Below are positions 36,528 through 46,536 of a stretch of 64,000 nucleotides of DNA, piece by piece. Origin of the DNA: Bradyrhizobium cenepequi (GTDB lineage Bacteria > Pseudomonadota > Alphaproteobacteria > Rhizobiales > Xanthobacteraceae); contig NZ_JAGKJI010000003.1 of the NCBI RefSeq assembly GCF_020329485.1, forward strand, positions 248,001-312,000. Direction: 5' to 3'. The notes below the pieces were generated by a model. That model was given only the letters and a program-made list of their open reading frames with translations, was not told the DNA's origin and made no database searches. Position numbers and translations under genes: made by a program. The first letter of the stretch is position 1, and each line of letters starts with the position of its first letter.

Positions 36528-36856
36528 AACGATACTATAGTAGTGATGCCGGTGCCGAAATGGATACTGGCGATATTCGGGGTTGTGGTCAAACGGGGGC
36601 CCCGTATGTTTTGTCCACTATTCGTCCCAAGTGTGAACGTGTTGTTCACAGCTGCGAACCCGACCAGGCTATTGAGGATATCCGCAAACGGCGTGACAAA
36701 CTTCGAGGCCTTCGTCGCCTTCGGCCCCGTGCCGGCATGAGAAAACTGGCCGAGGACTCTAGCCGAATAGCCGAATACGGTCCAATGGATGTCAAAGCAT
36801 GCATTTCTATCTAGCAGAGCGACTTAAGCTCATTTGCCTTGGTGGAAAGCATCCGA
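36528..36856. other. 330-bp gap with no recognised gene
   Basis: It lies between the convergent FkbM and fcl genes. Open frames run in several phases on both strands without a recognisable family. A terminator pair would be expected between convergent genes, but I saw no clear hairpin with a T-tract. Confidence 0.35.
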
Positions 36857-37816
36857 CTAATCTTTTGCGTGCTTTCGCAGAAAGTCCTCGTAGGCGAGGG
36901 ATAATCCCGCATTAATTGCCGTCTTGGCTTTCCAACCGAGGCGCGACATCTTGCTTATCTCCAGAAGCTTTTGCGGTGTTCCATCGGGCTTCGATGAGTC
37001 GAATTCGATGTCACCTTCATAGCCGACAGTGGATCGAATCAGTGAAGCAATCTCTCTAACTGTCATATCCTGACCCACCCCGACATTGATTAGTGGCATT
37101 GTGTCTGTGAGAGTCAGGCTCTTGAACTGCTCGTCAGGCAAGCCCAGCAGATATGCGATGGCATCGCCCAGATCCAGCGAGAACATGAATTCCCGACGAG
37201 GCGTGCCAGAGCCCCAGACGGCCACTGACTGGTGGGACCTTTGCTTAGCTTCGTGAAATCGCCGGATGAGGGCTGGTATGACATGAGAGTTCTGGGGATG
37301 GTAGTTATCACCCGGACCGTACAGGTTGGTTGGCATTAATGCGAGATAGCTAGTGCCAAACTGACGGTTAAATGCCTGGCAGGCCTCAACGCCTGCAATC
37401 TTTGCGACAGCATATGCGCGGTTAGTCGACTCCAACGGCCCGGTGAGAATATATTCTTCCCTGATTGGCTGAGGGCAATCCCTGGGATAAATGCAAGAGG
37501 ATCCCAAGAAAATCATTCGACGAACGTTGCTGGTGTAAGCCGCATCAAAGACATTTAGCTGGATGCGCAGGTTCTTGTGCAGAAAATCCACAGGACAAGT
37601 TGAGTTGGCGAGAATCCCACCAACCTTTGCGGCGCACATCACCACAAAGTCCGGCTGAGATCGCATGAAGAAATCATACGTCGCTTCGCGATCTTCCAAA
37701 TCTAGCCGATCGCGTGGGCAAGTGACTGTGTCGTAACAGCCTCGCTCGCGAAGAGCGTGCAGCGTTGCCGATCCGACAAGCCCGTTATGTCCGGCGACAA
37801 ATACTTTCTTTGCCAA
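36857..37816 (-). CDS. fcl: GDP-L-fucose synthase
   Basis: 319 residues from the TTG at 37816, which follows GGAGAGAG and gives the standard N-terminus AKKVFVAGHNGLVGSA; E. coli Fcl has 321. Conserved segments include MCAAKVGGILANSTCPVDFL, FLGSSCIYPRDCPQPI, YAVAKIAGVEACQAFNRQFG with the catalytic Tyr/Lys, and LMPTNLYGPGDNYHPQNSHVIPALI. It epimerises and reduces GDP-4-keto-6-deoxymannose from Gmd to GDP-L-fucose. It begins a leftward trio of genes in which the upstream two are glycosyltransferases. Confidence 0.95.
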   Translation of the reverse strand: MAKKVFVAGHNGLVGSATLHALRERGCYDTVTCPRDRLDLEDREATYDFFMRSQPDFVVMCAAKVGGILANSTCPVDFLHKNLRIQLNVFDAAYTSNVRRMIFLGSSCIYPRDCPQPIREEYILTGPLESTNRAYAVAKIAGVEACQAFNRQFGTSYLALMPTNLYGPGDNYHPQNSHVIPALIRRFHEAKQRSHQSVAVWGSGTPRREFMFSLDLGDAIAYLLGLPDEQFKSLTLTDTMPLINVGVGQDMTVREIASLIRSTVGYEGDIEFDSSKPDGTPQKLLEISKMSRLGWKAKTAINAGLSLAYEDFLRKHAKD

Positions 37817-37888
37817 AAGTCTCTCTCCGTTCCGATCTCGCGGGCTCTTGCCGCTCGCTCCTTCTTTTTTGCGCAAAGAGGAGCAAAG

Positions 37889-39025
37889 CTAGTTTCTCGC
37901 GCGGAGGCGGTTCCGCGCGAACGTGATCAAAGGATACCAAAACGCGCGGGTAGCGCGAAAAATTCGATAATTGCGCGATAGATGAACAAGTCGGTGAGAC
38001 AGCTTTCGCCGAGTCTGCTCCACAGTAGATGGATACTCGCGCGCCAACGCCGGATGGTCATACTTGCCAATATAAAGCTTCTCGCTTGGGGTCAAAATGA
38101 AATCGATCAGCTGTCGTTCGGAAGTCGTCCATGTCAGCGCCCCAATCGCCGAAGCTTTCCTTGCCAGCCGTCCCATTTCTGAGGCCGACGTAAGGTCCAG
38201 TGGAGCAGGATTTTTCAGGTCATACAGAAGCCCGTTGACGCCGGGGATTATGTATTCGTTCATCGTGCCGTTCCTGGGCGCCACCACGCATTGGCCGCGC
38301 GCAAAGGCCTCGAGAAACGATTGACCGATGCCTTCTTCAGCTCGAGGGGCAAAGAACACATTCTTTTTTTCGAGCAACTGATCGAGCGCTGTCTTGTCTT
38401 CAAACCAATTTGAAATCGTTACGTTGTAGTGATCCATGTCCGCTTTGGTCGGAAGCCGGGGAGGCGGGGTGCCTGGGTCAACTGCGAGATGAAGATGGAG
38501 GCTGGCAAGCTGATTGCGAGATATCAAGGCTCGGATCGTCGACCATGAAATCTCGCGCTCACGGCGAAGCCAGAAAAAGCCGTGAAGCCCCCCCTCAAAC
38601 GAAGCCGGCTGTGCCTTTGGCTCCTGATAGTAACGTGCAAGATGACTTGCAATGCCAAGTCCCAGAGTCATTGAATGCAGACCGATCGAGAAGTTCAGGA
38701 TCTTCGACCCCTGGAACGGTTCCCAAAAACCTGTCAAGTTGTACATAGGTCCGCGCCATAATCCGAACTGGTCGAGCATCGGGATGTATATGACGTTCGG
38801 GTGTAATGTTCTGTAATGCGATGCGGGAATCGGACAGAAAGCCTGAAACATCATCACCGCGTCATAAGTGCGCACATCTTCCCAAGCTACTGGGGCTCCG
38901 CCTTGCCACGAATTATCCCAGAAACAATCGACAACGAGTCCATGTCGCCTCATCATTTCAGCCAAGAACGATGTGGACCGCGTTTTTTCATGGAATGAAT
39001 GATCGACGTAGGCCACACGCATCAA
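37889..39025 (-). CDS. Glycosyltransferase, GT-B fold
   Basis: 378 residues. MMRVAYVDHSFHEKTRSTSFL is the N-terminal nucleotide-fold strand; the donor half has VFFAPRAEEGIGQSFLEAFARGQCVVAPRNGTMNEYI, the E-x7-E motif region of GT4-type enzymes. The basic C-terminus (RIFRATRAFWYPLITFARNRLRARN) could sit on the membrane. It starts 5 bp after the stop of the two-domain glycosyltransferase and ends 72 bp before fcl, so all three are probably one transcript. It may use the GDP-fucose produced downstream. Confidence 0.85.
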   Translation of the reverse strand: MMRVAYVDHSFHEKTRSTSFLAEMMRRHGLVVDCFWDNSWQGGAPVAWEDVRTYDAVMMFQAFCPIPASHYRTLHPNVIYIPMLDQFGLWRGPMYNLTGFWEPFQGSKILNFSIGLHSMTLGLGIASHLARYYQEPKAQPASFEGGLHGFFWLRREREISWSTIRALISRNQLASLHLHLAVDPGTPPPRLPTKADMDHYNVTISNWFEDKTALDQLLEKKNVFFAPRAEEGIGQSFLEAFARGQCVVAPRNGTMNEYIIPGVNGLLYDLKNPAPLDLTSASEMGRLARKASAIGALTWTTSERQLIDFILTPSEKLYIGKYDHPALAREYPSTVEQTRRKLSHRLVHLSRNYRIFRATRAFWYPLITFARNRLRARN

Positions 39026-39030
39026 AGTCG

Positions 39031-41436
39031 CTACCTTTTCCTCAGCAACGGGTAAAGCTTCCTGGCAAGCGCATATGCCGTTGGATTTTTTTTCAGCGTA
39101 GCCTTCAGCAAACCTTTCATCGCCAGGCGAACGTCCGATACACCAGCGCCAATATCACCATGTCCTGTGGTCACCTCCAACGGGTTTAATACAGCGCTTC
39201 CTGCCAGAGCCCAGGCCACCGAACTTACAAAGTCATCGCGGTTCGAGTATTTTGTCAGCAAGCCGGAAATAAATACATTGCTATTGTCTGGGCGGTTCGG
39301 GATGAGGTGGGCGACCTTCCTGTGAAGTGTAAAAAAGCTATGGTGAAGCCCGTGAGCCTCAGCAGGCAGCAGCATCGGAAATCGTTCTCGGACTATTCGA
39401 ATACACTCCATGGAGTGAACATAAAGATCGCTGGAAACTCCACCCAGCGAGTAATTGACGGTGATTTCTCGTGTGTAAACATTGCGGACGCCGGCATCTA
39501 GGCAGCTCATGATCCACCTAAAGTCCGCAGCTATCTTGTAAGATGTGTTATACGGGCCCGATGCTTCATAAGCTGCTCGCGTCGCGTATATGGCGTTGTG
39601 GCAATCATTCGCGCAGGTAAAGTAACTGCCAGGATGCACGAACGCCGGAGCCCACGTGATGGCGTTGTTGTCGGGGAGGCTAACAGCCGCTGCTGTGAAC
39701 AGAAGTGTCGCATCATGTCGACCTCGCAGCCGTTTGACCGCAATCTCAGCCGCAGACGGCTCGAGCCAATCGTCCGAGTTCAGCACGCAAATCAATTGGC
39801 CGCGTGCCAGCGGAATCGCCTTGTTAAGCGCATCGTACAAGCCTCGGTCGGGCTCGGAAGCAAAATAGTCAATCCGATCAGCGTACCCCTCGATCAGCGC
39901 CAGTGTCCCGTCTGTCGAAGCCCCGTCGAGGACGATATGCTCGACATTCTTGTAAGTTTGCCGTTGAACACTTTCGATAGCCCGGGAGAGCGTTTCCGTG
40001 TTGTTTCTAACGACAGTGACGTAACTCACTAACGGATTCTCGGGTGTCGCTTCCTTCTGGTGCCCACCAGTCCGGAGGCCGCCTTCGATTCGCTTGCCGT
40101 TGCCTGCGCCTGGAGAGAGTCGATCTCGCCAATTGGGCCAGTCAGTATGCGCGCCTGCCGGTCGACGCCTTGGGAACTCAGGCCCTTCGCTTCCGTCCAT
40201 GTATCCGAGTGGACTCGCCTGTATCGCACCGCTCTCGTCTCTGGGCCAAGCTTTGGAGCGCATATCGCTAGCTTTCACGATTCCTCCTGCCTTACGTAGC
40301 AGCTCCGCATGGCGGTATTGGGCTAGAGAAAGAGTATTTCCAACAATATCTGCGCAGAGGTCCCAACTAAACAATCGAGCTCTCTCAATCCCGCACGCCG
40401 AGAGCTTTGTCCGCAGCTCGGGAGACGAGGCCACCTTATCGATCGCGTCCGCAACCCCGTCTACGTCATCACAATCGAACATCAAGCCGGCGTCGCCAAC
40501 GACCTCAGGCAACGACGAATTATTGGCCGAGATGACGGGCGTCCCGCATGCCATGGCTTCTAGTAGGGGTAAGCCGAAGCCCTCGTAGCGCGAAAGATAA
40601 ATGAAACTTGTTGCCCCGCTGTACATTGCCGAGAGGTCGCTATCGTCCACGAAGCCCGCAAGGATAATGCGGTGACGCCAGCGCCCAGCATCGGCAAGAA
40701 TACGATCGAGTTCTTTGGTCCTCCACCCGACCATCCCGACCATAACGAGATGCATATCGGTCGCCTGACTCCGCTCGAGATATGCCAGGAAGGACTTGAC
40801 CACCTGGTGGAGGTTTTTGCGGATTTCCAGCGTCGCCAGGCTCAGCACATAGGGTGCTGCGGCAGGAATGCCATACTTTTGGCGCACCCTCGCCAACTCG
40901 GCCGAATCGTTGCACGGTTTGAACCAATCGCCGGCCGCCAACGGAATGACCGTGACCTGTGACGGATTCAAGTCAGGGCGGTAGGCGATCAAGTCGCGTT
41001 TTGTGCTCTCGGAAATCGCAAATATGACCGTGTGCTCGTCCAGGCTGGCGATTATTTGGTGGACCTCGCTGGCGGCAACTGGCTCGAAGAACTCCGGGTG
41101 AGGAATGGCTACAAGATCGTAGATGACGTGCGCTCGCAACACCCGCTCATAATCATGCCAGATCGGCTCCGCCACGCCAAACGATGACAGAAAAATATCG
41201 ACCTCGCTCGGCAACGCGCCGCGAGCCGAACCATAGGTAGGCTGCGGGAGCTCTCGGTCTACAAGATACTTGGCGAGGCTCTGGTCATCGCCCGAGCGAT
41301 ATACATAGTGGGTCTCAAAACGCCCTGATCTTACCAGTCGTGGAAACAGCTCGTCACAAACACGATAAACGCCAGTCTTTACCCCTTGCGCTAGCACATA
41401 CATGTCTAGCGCTAAACGGACTTTGGATTCGGTCAT
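39031..41436 (-). CDS. Two-domain glycosyltransferase: GT4 fused to GT2
   Basis: 801 residues. Residues 1-385 form a GT-B enzyme (YVLSLATLEIRKNLHQVVKSFL; FIYLSRYEGFGLPLLEAMACGTPVISANNSSLPEV). After a linker of about 80 residues rich in Pro/Gly/Arg, residues about 465-690 form a GT-A enzyme (VSYVTVVRNNTETLSRAIESVQRQ; HIVLDGASTDGTLALIEGYAD; LICVLNSDDWLEP with the metal-binding acidic pair). Joining two transferases suggests that two successive sugars are added by one protein. The fusion is in frame with no sign of error. Confidence 0.9.
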   Translation of the reverse strand: MTESKVRLALDMYVLAQGVKTGVYRVCDELFPRLVRSGRFETHYVYRSGDDQSLAKYLVDRELPQPTYGSARGALPSEVDIFLSSFGVAEPIWHDYERVLRAHVIYDLVAIPHPEFFEPVAASEVHQIIASLDEHTVIFAISESTKRDLIAYRPDLNPSQVTVIPLAAGDWFKPCNDSAELARVRQKYGIPAAAPYVLSLATLEIRKNLHQVVKSFLAYLERSQATDMHLVMVGMVGWRTKELDRILADAGRWRHRIILAGFVDDSDLSAMYSGATSFIYLSRYEGFGLPLLEAMACGTPVISANNSSLPEVVGDAGLMFDCDDVDGVADAIDKVASSPELRTKLSACGIERARLFSWDLCADIVGNTLSLAQYRHAELLRKAGGIVKASDMRSKAWPRDESGAIQASPLGYMDGSEGPEFPRRRPAGAHTDWPNWRDRLSPGAGNGKRIEGGLRTGGHQKEATPENPLVSYVTVVRNNTETLSRAIESVQRQTYKNVEHIVLDGASTDGTLALIEGYADRIDYFASEPDRGLYDALNKAIPLARGQLICVLNSDDWLEPSAAEIAVKRLRGRHDATLLFTAAAVSLPDNNAITWAPAFVHPGSYFTCANDCHNAIYATRAAYEASGPYNTSYKIAADFRWIMSCLDAGVRNVYTREITVNYSLGGVSSDLYVHSMECIRIVRERFPMLLPAEAHGLHHSFFTLHRKVAHLIPNRPDNSNVFISGLLTKYSNRDDFVSSVAWALAGSAVLNPLEVTTGHGDIGAGVSDVRLAMKGLLKATLKKNPTAYALARKLYPLLRKR

Positions 41437-41579
41437 ATGCGCTTCATAGCGGGTACAATAGCGGAATTTCTTGACGAGGAGGAGGCAAAAATCAAGAAGA
41501 ATTCGCTCGAATCAAGAGAAATCGCTCGAAAAGGATTTCGATGGACTTGACCTGAGCCGGTCGACTGGGGGAGAGAACT

Positions 41580-42501
41580 TCGCAGTGTCCGACCAGCTCG
41601 GTTCCCGGAACACTTCATCGCCGGTCGCTAAGTGGAACTCCGGGGTGCACAAACGCCAGTATCACGGACGTCCTGTTCATCGTGAATCCCGACCACCCCT
41701 CTCTTTGCGTCTTCGATCAAAAGCGGCTGCTTGGGCGCACGATTATCGAATATCGGATCTGGGGAGCTCGACGTGCTTCCGCGCTATTGCAGGTTAGCGA
41801 GCAATTCTTATGACGAAATCTGGACCGGGAGAGATCTGAACTTGGACACGATCAGGGAAAATCTACCGGATTTTCAGCGTCCGCTGAGAATATTGCCCTA
41901 CGCCATCCATAAAGATCCTTTCCCAAAGGTAGACCCAACCGGCAGGGAGGATATTAGCACGCGCGAGGGCATCGCCCCTGGTGCTTTAGTCATCGGTTAC
42001 TCCTTTTCCGTGTACTCGAACTACTATCCAGACGACGCCGTTAAAGCATTCGTCCAAGTCTTTCCGGATACAAGAGGCGTGTTGCTCATTCTGAAGTCGT
42101 ACGATCTCGACAACCGGCCGATCGAGAGGGCCGCGCTAAAGGTGATCGCGGGCGATGGCCGCATCCGCATTTATGATGGAAAGAAGCGGCTCAGTATCCA
42201 CGAGTTCTATCACGCGATCGACCTCTATTTCTCGTCTTCATGCGCTGTAGGTTACGGATTAAATCTTGTCGAGGCCGCGCAAGCCGGGCTGCCGGTAACT
42301 GCCAGCGGATGGCGGATCGCACCCAAGATTCTGGTGCTCCGAGGCGTTTGTGCCGTCGGCTATGATTTGCAACGAGTGCGCGATCTGCAGGGACACTATG
42401 CCGGCATTAAGAATGCCGTGTGGTCTCGGCCTAAAATCGACGAACTCGCTTCAGTTCTCAAGACGATGCATGATCGCTTCAGATCAAAGCTGCCGCAGTG
42501 A
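41580..42501 (+). pseudogene. Frameshifted glycosyltransferase (GT4-like)
   Basis: The longest frame (41731-42501) begins inside the gene: DVLPRYCRLASNSYDEIWTGRDLN then IGYSFSVYSNYYPDDAVKAFVQVF and FSSSCAVGYGLNLVEAAQAGLPV, matching the middle and end of glycosyltransferases that carry '…WELPRLP…YDEIWTGS'. The preceding part, ITDVLFIVNPDHPSLCVFDQ followed by GRTIIEYRIW, lies in another phase (41650-41765). A shift near 41760 separates them, and the far N-terminus is further scrambled. The 3' part overlaps the start of the next gene by 4 bp, so it still belongs to the operon. Confidence 0.75.
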
Positions 42502-43745
42502 CCCGGAGCGTCGCTTTGACGATACGATCCACGGTCGGGCTCGAAGCCCGGATGCTGTACGGCCCAATGACGGGCATTTCCAACTATAGCTTTCACATAG
42601 TGCGCGGTCTTCTGAAACAGACGTCGTCTTATCAGTTTCGGGGGTTTGTCGGCACCGGCTGGCGCGATATCACGCTCGCCTCGCTAGTGACTGCGGAGCA
42701 GGGCGAAGGCGGCGACGAGAATTCAACGTCCTTCCGTTCCGGGAATTCGTTTTCCAGGCGTATTGCGCGTCTCCCGACTCAGCTGGTCGTTCGCTTCTCG
42801 GATGCTCGGCCTATCCGGCTGTTGTACAGGGCGACCTACCGCCGCAGTTTTGCCGCGACCGTTCGCTCGGAGCGTCTTGACTTCTTTCATGCCTTCAATT
42901 TTCGCCCACCGTCGGACCCGGGGGTGCCCGTGCTGCCTGTGATCTACGATCTTTCGACATTTCGCCATCCAGAATATCATCCGGCCGATCGCGTCGCATG
43001 GCTTGCCCCGCTCGGCGACATCATTGCGCGCGCGCCACTGGTGCAGACCATCTCCGAATTTAGCAAGCGCGAGATCATAGATCTGTTTGGCTATCCAGCG
43101 GAAGACATTTTCGTCGCACCGCCGGCCGCGGCTCCCGTGTTCGCACCGAAGGGCGAGCCCATGACATCTCGCGACCTCGCGCCGCTTGGTCTAAAGCATG
43201 GCCAGTACTTCCTCGCAGTGGGCACACTTGAGCCGCGCAAGAATATCCGCACGCTCGTTAGCGCCTACGCCCAGCTGGCACCGTCCGCGCGTGCGCAATG
43301 TCCGCTCGTCGTCGCCGGCGGAAAAGGGTGGGGTGATTTGAAGCTGCCGCGGCAGTTGGACGCGCTACGTTCCGAAGGTTCGTTGCGCCTTTTAGGCGGT
43401 GTTCCCAATATGCAGTTGCGAAGCCTCTACGAGGGGGCGCGTCTGCTGCTGATGCCTTCGCTGTACGAAGGGTTCGGTATGCCGGTCGTAGAGGCCATGG
43501 CATGCGGAACGCCGGTCGCATACAGCTCTTGCTCTGCGATGGAGGAAATCGCCTTAACTCTCGGTAGGGTTGCGCCGGCCGAGGATGTCGACGCTTGGAG
43601 CGGTATCTTACGCCAGGCGCTTTCATGCAACGAACACCTAGATCCAGCGTTGCGGAGGCTCCGGATTAACCGGGCGCGTACGTTCGACTGGTATCGAAGC
43701 GCCGGGCTAGTTCTCGACGCCTACCGTCATTTGGGCCTGCGGTAG
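42498..43745 (+). CDS. Glycosyltransferase family 4
   Basis: 415 residues from a GTG that overlaps the stop of the broken upstream transferase. N-terminal GLEARMLYGPMTGISNYSFHIV is the GT4 acceptor loop; the donor half has FLAVGTLEPRKNIRTLVSAYAQL, LVVAGGKGWG, LRLLGGVPNMQLRSLYEGARL and PSLYEGFGMPVVEAMACGTPVAYSSCSAMEE. This wording is common among mannosyl- and rhamnosyltransferases of O-polysaccharide loci that use GDP sugars, which fits the ManC/Gmd genes nearby. The gene is complete. Confidence 0.92.
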   Translation: MTRSVALTIRSTVGLEARMLYGPMTGISNYSFHIVRGLLKQTSSYQFRGFVGTGWRDITLASLVTAEQGEGGDENSTSFRSGNSFSRRIARLPTQLVVRFSDARPIRLLYRATYRRSFAATVRSERLDFFHAFNFRPPSDPGVPVLPVIYDLSTFRHPEYHPADRVAWLAPLGDIIARAPLVQTISEFSKREIIDLFGYPAEDIFVAPPAAAPVFAPKGEPMTSRDLAPLGLKHGQYFLAVGTLEPRKNIRTLVSAYAQLAPSARAQCPLVVAGGKGWGDLKLPRQLDALRSEGSLRLLGGVPNMQLRSLYEGARLLLMPSLYEGFGMPVVEAMACGTPVAYSSCSAMEEIALTLGRVAPAEDVDAWSGILRQALSCNEHLDPALRRLRINRARTFDWYRSAGLVLDAYRHLGLR

Positions 43746-43884
43746 CAGGGATACTGGTTAATATGTCAATCCATCAACAAGGGTTGCACAAACCGAGGCA
43801 ACTTGCGATGGCGCAGACATTGGAAGCGATCGCACATTCAATACAATTCGGGCGACTATCATAAGCTGCAGCAGGCGAGGTCTC

Positions 43885-45297
43885 ATGAGTGAACGCATCA
43901 TCCCTTTGATCATGTGCGGCGGGGCGGGCACCCGGCTGTGGCCGGCGTCGCGCGAGGTCCATCCGAAGCAGTTCCTGCCGTTGTTCGGCGCGCGCTCGAC
44001 CTTCCAGGAGACGCTGCTCAGGGTGTCGGATCCGGCGCTGTTCGAGCGGCCGATCGTCATCACCAACAACGCCTATCGCTTCATGGTGCTGGAGCAACTG
44101 GCCGGCATCGGGCGCGAGGCGGACGTGTTGCTCGAGCCCGCCCGGCGCGACTCCGGGCCGGCGATCGCAGCCGGCGCCGCCTTTGCGCAAGTGCGCGACA
44201 GGGAAGCGATCGTGCTGGCGCTCGCCGCCGATCACGTGGTCGGCGACACCGAAGCCTTCGTCGCCGCCTGTCGCGAGGGACTGGCTGCCGCCAAAGCAGG
44301 CCGCATCGTCACCTTTGGCATCAATCCCGAACGCCCGGCCACCGAATACGGCTATATCAGCCCCGGCGATAGCATTTCGGGGCAGGTGCGCGCGGTCGCA
44401 AAATTCGTCGAGAAGCCGGATGCCGCAACCGCGGCCGACTACATCAAGTCGGGCTATCTCTGGAACAGCGGCAACTTCATGTTCCGCGCTGCCGTGCTGC
44501 TTGACGAATACCGCAACTTCGATACCGCCAGCGTGCAGGCGGTGACCGAGGCGGTGACGAATGCTCAGCGCGATCTCGGCTTCGTCAAGCTCGATGCAGA
44601 CGCGTTCGGATCGGCGAAAGCGATCTCGATCGATTATGCGGTGATGGAAAAGACCGCGCGCGCGGCCGTGGTGCCGGTGTCGTGCGGCTGGTCGGATGTC
44701 GGCTCCTGGCATGCGGTGTGGGAATTGTCCGAGAAGGACGGGCAGGGCAATGCCGCACGAGGCGCTGCGGTGTTCGAGGATTCCCGCAACTGCAATGTCT
44801 CGACCGACCGCGCGCTGGTCGCGCTCGAAGGCGTCGACGATCTCGTGGTGGTGGCGACGCAGGATGCCATCCTGGTGTCGCGGCAGAAGGACGCCAACGG
44901 CCTGAAGCGGCTGGTGGCGAAACTCAAGACGGTGACGCCTGAGGTCACCGAGAACCATATCAAGGTGCATCGGCCCTGGGGCTCGTACCAATCGGTCGAC
45001 AATGGCGAACGCCATCAGGTCAAGCGCATCATCGTCAAGCCGGGCGAGCGGCTGTCGCTGCAGAAGCATCACCATCGTTCCGAGCACTGGATCGTGGTGC
45101 GAGGCGCCGCACGCGTCACCGTCAACGAAACGGTGACGACCGTGCACGAGAACGAATCGATCTACATCCCGATCGGCGCGGTGCATCGGCTGGAGAACCC
45201 GGGCAAGATCCTGCTGGAATTGATCGAGGTGCAGACCGGCAGCTATCTCGGCGAGGACGATATCATCCGCATCGAGGACGATTATCAGCGCACCTGA
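43885..45297 (+). CDS. manC: Mannose-1-phosphate guanylyltransferase / mannose-6-phosphate isomerase
   Basis: 470 residues, the length of the bifunctional type II PMI/GMP. The nucleotidyltransferase domain starts MCGGAGTRLWPASREVHPKQFLPL (residues about 10-33), with FVEKPD and NSGNFMF later. The C-terminal cupin isomerase domain has HRPWGSYQSVDNGERHQVKRI and LQKHHHRSEHW with its metal histidines. It makes GDP-mannose from mannose 1-phosphate, feeding Gmd and Fcl. The codon use is more GC-rich than its neighbours, suggesting a core gene captured in the locus. A ribosome site (GCGAGG) precedes it. Confidence 0.96.
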   Translation: MSERIIPLIMCGGAGTRLWPASREVHPKQFLPLFGARSTFQETLLRVSDPALFERPIVITNNAYRFMVLEQLAGIGREADVLLEPARRDSGPAIAAGAAFAQVRDREAIVLALAADHVVGDTEAFVAACREGLAAAKAGRIVTFGINPERPATEYGYISPGDSISGQVRAVAKFVEKPDAATAADYIKSGYLWNSGNFMFRAAVLLDEYRNFDTASVQAVTEAVTNAQRDLGFVKLDADAFGSAKAISIDYAVMEKTARAAVVPVSCGWSDVGSWHAVWELSEKDGQGNAARGAAVFEDSRNCNVSTDRALVALEGVDDLVVVATQDAILVSRQKDANGLKRLVAKLKTVTPEVTENHIKVHRPWGSYQSVDNGERHQVKRIIVKPGERLSLQKHHHRSEHWIVVRGAARVTVNETVTTVHENESIYIPIGAVHRLENPGKILLELIEVQTGSYLGEDDIIRIEDDYQRT

Positions 45298-46536
45298 TTG
45301 CCGCCATCCGACCGGAGAGTTGCTGAACAACATCGGCGGCGATCTAGAATATCGGTTGCTGACGAATTGAGAATTGTACCTATGGACAGTGATAAGTGCA
45401 GTGCCCGGCTTGAGTGGCGGACGGGCCGGCGCTGTAGCTCGTCAGGGATGAGAAGCTCAAGATCGTCCTGGAGAGCTTACAGGCGCCTCGCCCAGGTTAG
45501 GCGACGGTGGGGGCGATATGGCGTTTCGCGCTCGTTGTTGTGCGATGGCGGCGATTGTCGCCCCGACGCGAAAGATGCCAGCGAACAATCAATTGGCTTC
45601 TTAGTGAGAATGGTTCCGTAGTGAGGAGCGGAGTCCGGACGGGTCGGCAGGCGACGGGGCGATCTAATCGAGTTTGCGATCGGGCTCGGATGCCGATCAC
45701 CGGCACCCTCGACGCGGCAACGTTGAAGGTCTTGATCACCGCGTGAGGGACGGCCGCACTGATCCCAATCCGTCGGGCGCGTGGGTGTGGATTGCGACCC
45801 GCCACACCATACATGCGCGCTAGCCTCTGGGTCCCACTGGGCTAGCGCGATCTTCCTTCGCGCGTAGCATTTAACTCCGCTCTTAGCCGTGCGGCTGCAT
45901 CGCTTGGGGGCTCTCGACTTGGGGGCGGCTCATTGAGGTTCTGGGCCCAGGGCGCGCCTGATCGAGCTGTCGAGCTCAGTGTGGCTCGGTCGGTACTCGC
46001 ACAAGCAGAGACAAGAAGATTAATAACGGCCATGGGTCCCGTCCGCGTTGTCGCTCGGATGCCTAAGTTCATCTAAAGGATCCTCCCCTTGAACTGGCAG
46101 GTCACTATCGTAGATGGGGCGAATTCCGGAAAATGGCCTGCCGGCCTCAAGCGGGGACCTAAGATGCTTCGTCTGACTTCGGACCCCTGTCGTAGCACGC
46201 CACCGACAACAACGAGGCATGGGAAAGCCTCGGGCGCCAAAAGACAACGCCATGATTCTATTTTGATATGCTTTCCCATTTGCGATCTCGTGCCGGTCTC
46301 TCTTCCGGACGTTCACGCGGGACGTCGGATTCATCCTGGACAGCTTAGTGTCCGCCCGAACCAGCCAACATGTATCTTGAGGATGGTGTTCCGATTGCTA
46401 CAAAGCTGATAGGAAGCTGAAACCACCAGAGTAACCTTGTGGAAGCAAGGTGCCTACATGAACGCCGCCGGACTTTGCTCATTGAAGCCGGCCGACTCTC
46501 GATCGGCAGCGGGGGGCCAGTAGATCTGAACAAGTC
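45298..46536. other. 1.2 kb of decayed DNA without an intact gene
   Basis: No complete gene is recognisable. Near 45680-45746 the plus strand reads MPITGTLDAATLKVL and the shifted frame just before reads LIEFAIG, together like a peptidoglycan-binding repeat (…AIxxFQ…LPVTGxLDAATLxxL) broken by a frameshift. A minus-strand frame at 45842-46072 has a lipoprotein-like LLVSACAS, but is unsupported. The rest shows no family resemblance. Confidence 0.45.

Noticed and set aside
36560..36814. 84-codon plus-strand frame between the FkbM and fcl genes
   Set aside because: No ribosome site or family; other phases are equally open.
43774..45333. 519-codon minus-strand frame opposite manC
   Set aside because: A shadow of manC; the composition (many H, R, D, V) is typical of antisense frames of GC-rich genes.
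45298..45345. GCCGCC…GGCGGC pair after manC as an intrinsic terminator
   Set aside because: The loop is over 30 bases long and no T-run follows.
45842..46072. Lipoprotein-like minus-strand frame (LLVSACAS)
   Set aside because: The lipobox lacks a proper signal peptide ahead of it and the frame sits in decayed DNA without a ribosome site.
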